Both the position numbers and the translations under genes were made by a program. Shown piece by piece: positions 1 to 4,813 of a DNA stretch of 6,821 bases. The notes under the pieces were generated by a model, which searched no databases, was not told the DNA's origin, and worked only from the letters and a program-made list of their open reading frames with translations. Positions within the stretch are counted from its first letter, which is position 1. Each line of letters begins with the position of its first letter. This DNA comes from Actinomycetes bacterium (GTDB lineage: Bacteria > Actinomycetota > Acidimicrobiia > Acidimicrobiales > Acidimicrobiaceae), in contig JAKBSX010000155.1 in the NCBI GenBank assembly GCA_021844725.1, positions 1-6,821 on the forward strand, read 5' to 3'.

Positions 1-1
1 C

Positions 2-667
2 TTTCTAGGCTTTCACAATCATATGTGTGAGTCGGTCAAATGGCCCAGTCACTACTACCTCCAGAAATGGCCGTCTGATCGGGCAATGGCCTCTATTAGA
101 GCCAATGTCAAAGAGAAGACGGACCGGCGTTACGTTGGATTGTCGCTAGATACCGTGGTGGACGGGCTCAACCCCATTTTACGGGGTTGGTCTCAATACT
201 TTCGATATGGAAATTCATCGAAGAAGTTCAACACGATAAATAGCTATGTCCACGAGCGGATGGCTATCTTGGCAAGTAACAAGTACGGACTTCATGGGCG
301 TAACTGGGACACTCGGTTCAACTACCAGTGGATCACGAACCTCGGGATTTACCGACTGACTGGAACGGTTCGCCGGACCCCAGTCCCTGATGCCCTTCAG
401 AAGCTTCTTGAAATGGTGAATCACAACGGAGTCCACATGTCATTTCTCGTGCCAGGTACAAAGACAAGTGTAACACCGCGTGGGCAGGGCAGGGCACTTT
501 GCCCCAATTTCAGCGGATCCGAAGACAACCCCGAGGGGTCTCGCGGCTACTCCTCACTTCTCGCGGAGTGGAACATCGAGTTGAGACGCACTTTCGTGCG
601 AGTCGCTCTATGCTTCATGCCGCCGACCGACCATCGAAGTGTACGACGGCTTGCTCGGAAGAGTTGA
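2..667 (+). CDS. ltrA: Group II intron reverse transcriptase/maturase, C-terminal part (5' end outside window)
   Basis: The frame is open from the left edge and begins FLGFHNH, the conserved FLGF block near the end of the reverse transcriptase domain, so the first ATG (base 23) is internal. It continues with RYYLQ-like text (HYYLQKWPSDRAMASIR) and then the maturase-specific domain (GIIM type: LNPILRGWSQYF, then SYVHERMAILASNKYG) and the usual closing block GRNWDTRFNYQWITNLGIYRLTGTV, ending near base 370-385. Such proteins prime reverse transcription at the target and help their intron RNA fold and splice. The last roughly 90 codons after GTV show nothing like a maturase and overlap a sulfotransferase gene on the other strand by 121 bases, so the ORF probably reads out of the intron into unrelated DNA. 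I found no intron domain V hairpin after the ORF, which suggests a 3'-truncated, inactive copy. The family call is firm; activity is doubtful. Confidence 0.88.
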   Translation, partial: FLGFHNHMCESVKWPSHYYLQKWPSDRAMASIRANVKEKTDRRYVGLSLDTVVDGLNPILRGWSQYFRYGNSSKKFNTINSYVHERMAILASNKYGLHGRNWDTRFNYQWITNLGIYRLTGTVRRTPVPDALQKLLEMVNHNGVHMSFLVPGTKTSVTPRGQGRALCPNFSGSEDNPEGSRGYSSLLAEWNIELRRTFVRVALCFMPPTDHRSVRRLARKS

Positions 668-1470
668 GCCAGGCCCGGAGTCTCATCTCCGAGATCCTCA
701 AGACCGGGAGTCCTTTCTACCTTCGCGCAAGTCCGAAGAACCTCTGCTAGGTGACGCTGTTCTTTGGATGCTCGCGAAGGGACCTCTGTGCCCTCTCGTC
801 TGATATCGGAAGTACGTATGTGGCTCGCGATCTCTGTAACTAGCGACGACTTTGCCGCCGTAGTGAGGCCAAGCTTAGAAGCAAGTCGTTCAACGGCTGC
901 CTCAGGCTCTTGAGTCACAAAGTCGAAGTCAACGATAACCGTGGGTCGAGACTGTTGGGAAGTAAAGAAAGAGCGTATATATCGTTCCCAGACTGCTAAC
1001 GCGTTCTGTTCTGGGATCTGCCAACGTTGTTGCATCGATCTGCACACCGCAGCAGGAGACCGGGTTACGAGAATGCGTAAAGCCGTAGAGTAAGAGGAGT
1101 CCGCAAGCGCTGCATCCCAGAAGGGAGCGGTCAAGCAAGCAAGGTTGTCCTTGCAAACCCATTGGCTGCCTTCTGGATAAATAGACTGGAATAGGCGTCT
1201 TCCACTACTCATGAGTAGTGCGACCCTTCGCCTCCCCTGCCACCCCTCAGGCAATTCAGGTGGAGCAAACATGGTCCCATGGAACTTACCGAGAAGGATC
1301 TCATTGAAATCTCCCAGTTCTGAGGCCTCGAAGAATCCGTCTGGATTGTATTGATTCGGTGGGACAAGCTGGTGCGCGTCGGGAATCTGCCACCCGAGAA
1401 GATGGATTAGTCGAGTAACCGCCGAAGTACCACTACGAGCAGCACCGAATACAAGAACAGGCGTGGTTAT
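547..1470 (-). CDS. PAPS-dependent sulfotransferase family protein with non-standard start (ATA)
   Basis: The protein is about 307 aa and probably transfers sulfate from PAPS to a hydroxyl, perhaps on a glycan or lipid; the acceptor is unknown. Counting from the ATA, residues 4-16 read PVLVFGAARSGTS, the 5'-phosphosulfate P-loop. Further along come a KD pair (WVCKDNLACL) and RILVTRSPAAVCRSM, where R137 and S145 match the 3'-phosphate-binding Arg and Ser. No membrane segment or signal peptide is evident. The first ATG (1272) would remove the P-loop and 66 residues, so it cannot be the native start. Between the upstream in-frame stop (1531-1533) and the P-loop there is no ATG, GTG or TTG. I chose ATA at 1468-1470 because GGGGA lies 6 bases upstream (1477-1481) and ATA overlaps the TAA of the preceding ORF. 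A CTG at 1474-1476 is the alternative. If neither works, the gene has lost its start codon and is a pseudogene. Confidence 0.82.
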   Translation of the reverse strand: MTTPVLVFGAARSGTSAVTRLIHLLGWQIPDAHQLVPPNQYNPDGFFEASELGDFNEILLGKFHGTMFAPPELPEGWQGRRRVALLMSSGRRLFQSIYPEGSQWVCKDNLACLTAPFWDAALADSSYSTALRILVTRSPAAVCRSMQQRWQIPEQNALAVWERYIRSFFTSQQSRPTVIVDFDFVTQEPEAAVERLASKLGLTTAAKSSLVTEIASHIRTSDIRREGTEVPSRASKEQRHLAEVLRTCAKVERTPGLEDLGDETPGLAQLFRASRRTLRWSVGGMKHRATRTKVRLNSMFHSARSEE

Positions 1471-1742
1471 TGCCAGTCCCCAATCTCCCGCCCCCGCCCA
1501 ATCCGTCTCATGGAGAGGGAACGCCGATGCCTAGAGGCCCGTGGGGGTTCAACTGGTAATGGACTTCGCTCCTCTGACCGCGAACGGAAGCGAATTGCAT
1601 CAAGCCATCCGTCAAAAGTTGCAGCGTCGGTTACTACAAGGCCCAAAGTAATTGCCAAAACCGTGCGCGGATCAATCAACCATGTTAGCGGTCTGTGATG
1701 ACGATGGCGATAAAACACAGTCAATTCTAATGATTGTTGCAC
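1467..1742 (-). CDS. Small hypothetical protein upstream of the sulfotransferase
   Basis: This 91-aa ORF starts at a GTG and I do not recognise the family. Residues about 25-45 (PRTVLAITLGLVVTDAATF) are fairly hydrophobic and could be one weak membrane segment. The second half is rich in Arg, Ser and Pro and looks unstructured and basic. It is listed because of context: its stop overlaps the likely ATA start of the sulfotransferase by four bases, as in a translationally coupled pair, and a perfect TATAAT sits 9 bases before its GTG, which would suit a leaderless transcript. The frame is open upstream to 1803 without a better start. It could equally be a chance ORF over the 5' leader of the sulfotransferase gene, and its composition in the second half is not convincing for a conserved protein. 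Confidence 0.35.
   Translation of the reverse strand: MQQSLELTVFYRHRHHRPLTWLIDPRTVLAITLGLVVTDAATFDGWLDAIRFRSRSEERSPLPVEPPRASRHRRSLSMRRIGRGREIGDWQ
1477..1481 (-). promoter_or_regulatory. Shine-Dalgarno sequence deciding the sulfotransferase start
   Basis: GGGGA on the minus strand lies 6 bases before the ATA at 1470. It is the main argument for that start over CTG at 1476, which would lie directly against this element and would need the purine-rich GGCGGGAG a little further upstream instead. Confidence 0.4.
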
Positions 1743-1824
1743 GTATTTAGCATTATAGCGTTCAGGCAGGACGGCCGTTCCATCGGTCGTTGCACGATTT
1801 CAATATTATAGCGCTCAGCAGGAC
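1736..1824 (-). repeat. Degenerate tandem duplication (two ~36-base copies, 53-base period)
   Basis: Copy A is 1789-1824 and copy B 1736-1772, read on the minus strand. Both run GTCCTGC(C)TGA, A or G, CGCTATAAT, then nine poorly conserved bases, then GTGCAAC. I count about 30 of 36 aligned positions identical with one extra base in copy B. The TATAAT box and the GTGCAAC that follows it 9 bases on are exact in both copies, while the bases between them have drifted. This suggests an old duplication in which the promoter and start region were kept. Confidence 0.7.
1752..1757 (-). promoter_or_regulatory. Putative -10 box (proximal copy) before the small ORF and sulfotransferase
   Basis: The hexamer is a perfect TATAAT on the minus strand, 9 bases before GTG at 1742. 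The transcript would start at or within about 2-3 bases of that GTG, giving a nearly leaderless mRNA. No good -35 hexamer lies 16-18 bases upstream, so an extended or activator-dependent promoter, or a chance match, remain possible. Confidence 0.4.
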
Positions 1825-1832
1825 TCTTGCAA
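1805..1832 (-). promoter_or_regulatory. Putative -35/-10 promoter (distal copy)
   Basis: TTGCAA (1827-1832) is followed after 16 bases by a perfect TATAAT (1805-1810) on the minus strand. The -35 matches TTGACA at 4 of 6 positions. Transcription would run leftward into the duplicated proximal promoter and on to the small ORF and sulfotransferase. This is the better of the two candidate promoters by sequence alone. It is a prediction from hexamers only. Confidence 0.42.
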
Positions 1833-1986
1833 GCGACTTCTTGGGATATCTTTACATTCATTGGACTAGCAGCCCGCTTAGGGCTCACCGAGAGTTTGAT
1901 GGAGCGATCGTGTAGTTCCAATCACCGTGGAACTCATGACGCCTGAGGGCGATAGCAGTGAGTTCAGGATCACTGACTTTGGTGCC

Positions 1987-2000
1987 GGTAAGGCCTTACC
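1987..2000. promoter_or_regulatory. Perfect 14-bp palindrome adjoining the DUF4338 start codon
   Basis: GGTAAGGCCTTACC is exactly self-complementary and ends directly at the ATG of the DUF4338 remnant (2001). It could be a dimeric repressor or transposase binding site controlling that gene. It also contains TAAGG, 7 bases from the ATG, which could serve as a ribosome binding site. No second copy was seen elsewhere in the window. Confidence 0.45.
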
Positions 2001-2234
2001 ATGCGCCCAGTTAGCGCTTGTGAAGTCGCTCGTTTTGATGAACTACTTGACGAGCACCACTGGTTAGGTCGTGGTCAGATTGGAGAGACAATGCGTCATG
2101 TTGCATTGATCGACAACGTTTGGGTTGGACTTATCGGTTACGGTTCTTGTGCACTTACCTACTCTGTACGTGAGCGCTTCATTGGCTGGTCACCTTCTAT
2201 TGGCTATAGGCGACTTCGTTTCATTGCTAAGTGA
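2001..2234 (+). pseudogene. Truncated DUF4338 (DruA-like) protein, N-terminal fragment
   Basis: The 77-residue ORF matches the DUF4338 pattern I know: RPVSACEVARFDELLDEHHWLG (the HHxLG block), IGETMRHVAL, a WVGLIGYGSCAL core, then RERFIGWSP and RRLRFIA. In intact members the last block continues NNxRFxxLP and the domain runs on for well over 100 residues. Here homology stops at about base 2228 and a stop codon follows at 2232, so the gene is cut. DUF4338 is the domain of the Druantia protein DruA and is also common in stand-alone, transposon-like copies; with no Druantia partner genes visible, the second reading is more likely. The ATG is preceded by TAAGG and a palindrome, so the 5' end looks native while the 3' end was lost by deletion or recombination into the adjacent nucleotidyltransferase gene. 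Confidence 0.8.
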
Positions 2235-3289
2235 ACTGCCCTGGGAAAGTTGGAGACTCCGTCACGTGGAAGGAAAGATGGAATCATGGCAAACAGTGGA
2301 GTACCCAAAAGGTATCCGGCTAAACTCAAGATCCGGCCTATGGAGGCCTCGAAAAACTTTAGTCTTGAGTCAATTGACTCATCGAGGGCAATGGAAAGTC
2401 CTAGCTGAGATGGAAAGAGCTGATGAAAGCCTTGGAGTAAAATCTGAGAAGGATTGCTTAGTAAGAAGGCATATATCTGTCCGCGATGGTCAATGTCTGC
2501 TTGAGGAATGCGTCCATAAGGAAATAGCTTTTCCAGAAGCTTTGCAGCTTGGTCTGAGCCAACACGGGGGGGTTTTACTCCTGTAGAGTAATTGTCTAAA
2601 AGGAGGAGCTCTCTTGCCTCATCAGCAATGTTTATCTGTGCCGATGGGTTTTGTCTAAGATTGCTGATAACGCGTAAAGCATAGTTTAGATGTGCATTTG
2701 ACTTAGACCCGGAGATGAGAGCGCATAAGTTGTTGAAGTCAATGTTGTTTTGCCATAGATCCCACGCAACAGCCAAATCTCTGAGAATCTTGTAGTTGCT
2801 AAAACCTGATTGTGCGAAGTGACATGCCAGCATGACAAGGGTCAGTTCTCGATCTGGCACTAATATATTTCTGGAATGGGATTTGAATTCCATCATGTGA
2901 TTCCAGATAAGTCTCTCACTAAGAGGATGAGCCCATGGAGAAAAAGGAGCAAGATGTAACTCTACGGTCGAGGAGACACCATCATCAAAGTTTTTGCGTA
3001 AGACAACTTTCCAAACGTTCGTGTAACTAGATTGCGAAACTGGCAGATAAGGCGAAGAGTATCCCGCATCGATAAGTGCCTCAACTGCTAGAGCTGCATC
3101 TTGATGTCTAACCAGTAAGTCGCAATCAACCGGGACTCCTCTTGCGTCGACTGTGCCATAAAGCGCTCGTGCGAGTGGGATACCTTTAATCACAGCGCAC
3201 TTAATATTTCTTGATTCAACTGAGCCAAGACAGTGAAGCATTTCAGCCTCGGCGAGCAAAGCAGGTTGGAGTAAATTTTCAGTTTTCAT
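2204..3289 (-). CDS. Nucleotidyltransferase family protein (PF14907, NTP_transf_5-like)
   Basis: This 361-aa protein belongs to the uncharacterised nucleotidyltransferase-fold family often found in polysaccharide and natural-product clusters. Residues 33-44 (VIKGIPLARALY) carry the family's KG block. VDCDLLV at 54-60 supplies two metal-binding Asp (D55, D57), and VELHL at 109-113 matches the third conserved block. The rest is helical with no membrane span. The reaction and substrate are not established for the family; nucleotidyl transfer is inferred from fold. The ATG at 3289 is the first start after an in-frame stop at 3305-3307, and its ribosome binding site is weak (GGACC). The last eight codons (LAMKRSRL and stop) are read antisense through the DUF4338 remnant, so the native C-terminus was probably replaced. 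The conserved core is untouched, so activity may survive. Confidence 0.8.
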   Translation of the reverse strand: MKTENLLQPALLAEAEMLHCLGSVESRNIKCAVIKGIPLARALYGTVDARGVPVDCDLLVRHQDAALAVEALIDAGYSSPYLPVSQSSYTNVWKVVLRKNFDDGVSSTVELHLAPFSPWAHPLSERLIWNHMMEFKSHSRNILVPDRELTLVMLACHFAQSGFSNYKILRDLAVAWDLWQNNIDFNNLCALISGSKSNAHLNYALRVISNLRQNPSAQINIADEARELLLLDNYSTGVKPPRVGSDQAAKLLEKLFPYGRIPQADIDHRGQIYAFLLSNPSQILLQGFHQLFPSQLGLSIALDESIDSRLKFFEASIGRILSLAGYLLGTPLFAMIPSFLPRDGVSNFPRAVHLAMKRSRL

Positions 3290-3444
3290 ATGCTTAGGTC
3301 CACTTTAGAGTCGATAAGTCCCACTGGCTCTTGCACTGTATCGGGCATAAGACCTGGGAATCAAGGTTGTCTCACCTTATCGCTAGGTTATTTCAAGTGG
3401 TCCCATAACTCAATAAAGTAACACTAAATCAGGAAAATTATGTT

Positions 3445-3483
3445 ATGCGTTCTGTTCGTCTGGACGCTAAACTTAGTGAATAG
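3445..3483 (+). pseudogene. Possible ribbon-helix-helix antitoxin/repressor remnant (12 codons)
   Basis: ATG at 3445 is preceded by AGGA (3431-3434) 10 bases upstream and reads MRSVRLDAKLSE, then TAG. This resembles the N-terminal beta strand and helix start of ribbon-helix-helix proteins (M-R-T/S-V-R-L-D-x-x-L), which normally continue for 40-80 residues. The stop removes the DNA-binding domain, so this is either a broken antitoxin gene or a chance match. Twelve residues are too few to be sure. Confidence 0.3.
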
Positions 3484-3493
3484 GAGATACCTG

Positions 3494-3589
3494 ATGTTAA
3501 GAACAGTTCAAATAGGAATCGACGATAAATCTATAGTTGTTGGCAATCTTTCAGATGGAGATTGCCTAGGCGGAGAGGTCTACAGATGA
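3494..3589 (+). CDS. Small ORF of 31 codons with a good ribosome binding site
   Basis: GGAG at 3483-3486 lies 7 bases before ATG 3494, a sound ribosome binding site that overlaps the stop of the preceding 12-codon ORF. The product begins MLRTVQIGIDDKSIVVGNLSDGD and ends at TGA 3587-3589. I do not recognise it. It has no hydrophobic segment. Translation from this site is plausible, but the peptide may be only the 5' piece of a decayed gene or a leader. Confidence 0.3.
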   Translation: MLRTVQIGIDDKSIVVGNLSDGDCLGGEVYR

Positions 3590-3627
3590 TTGCGATAGGC
3601 TAGAGTGCTCTTAGCGTACTGGCTTTG

Positions 3628-3879
3628 ATGTCAATTAGCTTTCTCTTTGACGGAAGATCGGATCGACGCTTACTTAGAGCAACTATTGAGAAGTTGGGAT
3701 CTGATCTCAACTCCAGGATTGACAAACTAGGTTCTGATTTCAACGCCAGGTTAGATCAGACCAACGCCAGGTTAGATCAGACCAACGCCAAGATTGATAG
3801 TCTAGGTTCCGATCTCAATTCCGCAAAAAAACTGACCAGAGGAGCCGGGGTTATTATTATTGATTACATCTTCATATGA
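3628..3879 (+). CDS. Short coiled-coil protein with LGSDLN/QTNA repeats
   Basis: The ORF encodes about 83 aa (84 if the TTG directly before the ATG is used). After a basic N-terminus, residues about 23-66 form an unbroken amphipathic repeat: two 11-residue units of the form KLGSDLNSRID, two 7-residue units QTNARLD and QTNAKID, and a final SLGSDLNS. Mixed hendecad and heptad spacing predicts a long coiled coil of changing twist. Larger bacterial proteins with the same kind of repeats often end in a membrane segment. Here the C-terminus is VIIIDYIFI only, directly after a run of seven A (3825-3831), so a frameshift or truncation is possible. No clear ribosome binding site is seen. The function is unknown; it sits alone on the + strand between two minus-strand gene groups. 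Confidence 0.55.
   Translation: MSISFLFDGRSDRRLLRATIEKLGSDLNSRIDKLGSDFNARLDQTNARLDQTNAKIDSLGSDLNSAKKLTRGAGVIIIDYIFI
3741..3782 (+). repeat. Exact 21-base tandem repeat (two copies) inside the coiled-coil ORF
   Basis: Bases 3741-3761 and 3762-3782 are identical, and a third partial copy begins at 3783 and diverges after eight bases. Each unit adds one heptad (seven residues) without breaking the frame, so the repeat could expand or shrink by slippage while keeping the coiled coil in register. Confidence 0.9.
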
Positions 3880-4051
3880 ACTATGGGGACCCTGGCGGAA
3901 CGTGGCACGTGATTGAAGACACTTTCTTTTACTTTGACCGGCATAAGTTCTGACTTTGGAATGGCTTATTTATCCATTATATACTCGCATGACCTATTTG
4001 TAGGCTGTGCATTTATGGGAGCCGTGGCTAGACAAAGCACAAATCATTAGA

Positions 4052-4813
4052 CTAGTGATGCACCCTTAGCCAATCCTCATAGTCGTGAAGTTGCTCTTCA
4101 AACGGAGGCTGTTCCTGCCCTCCGCCTAGAAGAGGTGAACTTTGTGCTACTCCGATGCACTTTGACTTAGATGAAAGCAAATGGGCAATATCAGAAATTC
4201 GGATTGGCTTTGGAGAATGAAAGTGCTCAATACCTGTTAGAGGTGTATCGGAGTTCGATAGTGGCAATTTCGCAATATATTGAGCAACCTGAAGTACTGT
4301 TACACCATTCCAAAGCCGATCGACATATGGACAGCCCAATGTCAGCCTGTCGTAAATATTGCGAGCGTGTGGACTCTTACCTACGAAGGAAACTCTAATT
4401 ACTCGAGCACTCTTTTCTTCTCCAAGTGCTTTGGCACATTCGTATGGAGCAGATGGTGTCACAGGATCCGTAGGAAGCCAGAATCGCTCAGTCCCTCCGG
4501 GAAATACTGCATTCGTAGAAATTAGGACGCACGATACACCATGGTCACTACACCATTGCGCTACGGTTTTGGGAAAGTATTCGTTTGTCCATTTGTGTTT
4601 AGAGATATCATCACCCAGATAGCCTACGCAGTTTATGACAAACTTAGGCTGGATTCCGTTGAGACACTCTATAATTTCTTCTCTACACAACAGATGTGGG
4701 CCAGTATTTGTCACAGTATCTAATTTGCTCTCTTGGGAGAGCAAGCGCATCAGATGGTGCCCTAGCATCCCTTTGGATCCAAGTACTAGTGTCCTTTTAG
4801 GTAATAGTGACAT
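4052..4813 (-). CDS. RmlD-like NAD(P)-dependent sugar-nucleotide reductase (extended SDR)
   Basis: This 253-aa protein most resembles the dTDP-4-dehydrorhamnose reductase family, cytosolic enzymes that reduce the 4-keto group of a nucleotide sugar. It has the dinucleotide-binding GxxGxxG motif at 12-18 (GSKGMLG), VINCVGYLGDD at 59-69, ISTNAVFPGG at 98-107 where relatives read STDYVFDG, and the catalytic YxxxK at Y124-K128 followed by ALGEE. It is somewhat shorter than typical RmlD (about 290 aa). The start overlaps the end of the C-methyltransferase gene by 17 bases with no Shine-Dalgarno sequence visible, so it is probably translated by coupling. Position as the third gene after a dehydratase and a C-methyltransferase suggests it reduces their branched 4-keto product. 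The substrate is not shown by sequence, and an epimerase role cannot be excluded. No terminator hairpin was found after its stop. Confidence 0.82.
   Translation of the reverse strand: MSLLPKRTLVLGSKGMLGHHLMRLLSQESKLDTVTNTGPHLLCREEIIECLNGIQPKFVINCVGYLGDDISKHKWTNEYFPKTVAQWCSDHGVSCVLISTNAVFPGGTERFWLPTDPVTPSAPYECAKALGEEKSARVIRVSFVGKSPHARNIYDRLTLGCPYVDRLWNGVTVLQVAQYIAKLPLSNSDTPLTGIEHFHSPKPIRISDIAHLLSSKSKCIGVAQSSPLLGGGQEQPPFEEQLHDYEDWLRVHH
4725..4744 (-). other. Perfect 8-bp inverted repeat with 4-base loop inside the reductase gene
   Basis: TTGCTCTC, TTGG, GAGAGCAA form an uninterrupted stem in the coding sequence near reductase codons 24-30. It would fold in the mRNA about 70-90 bases after the start codon. 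It has no U tract, so it is not a normal terminator. It may be fortuitous. Confidence 0.35.

Noticed and set aside
575..605. Hairpin CGCAC-TTTC-GTGCG considered as intron domain V or a terminator
   Set aside because: It lacks the AGC/GNRA features of domain V and has no U tract, and it lies within sulfotransferase coding sequence.
929..1162. Minus-strand ORF of 77 codons
   Set aside because: It is a shifted-frame shadow of the sulfotransferase, spanning its 3'-phosphate-binding region.
1727..1921. Minus-strand ORF of 64 codons with a PAERYN segment resembling the neighbouring frame
   Set aside because: The resemblance comes from the tandem DNA duplication that contains the TATAAT boxes. The ORF has no ribosome binding site or recognisable family.
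2001..2234. Druantia anti-phage system suggested by a DruA-like domain
   Set aside because: Only a fragment of the DUF4338 domain is present and none of the large partner genes (helicase and others) is in the window. A decayed transposon-like copy is more likely.
2125..2586. Plus-strand ORF of 153 codons
   Set aside because: It lies opposite the well-supported nucleotidyltransferase gene and partly over the DUF4338 frame, and its protein has no recognisable pattern.
3741..3800. CRISPR-like short repeats
   Set aside because: The 21-base units are directly adjacent without spacers, stay in frame and encode heptads of a coiled coil.
3961..4050. Plus-strand 29-codon ORF starting MAYLSIIYSHD
   Set aside because: No ribosome binding site, no recognisable similarity, and its length is what chance would give.
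3880..4051. Search for a terminator after the reductase gene and for promoters or RNA genes in this spacer
   Set aside because: No stem with a U tract on either strand and no tRNA-like or convincing promoter pattern was found.
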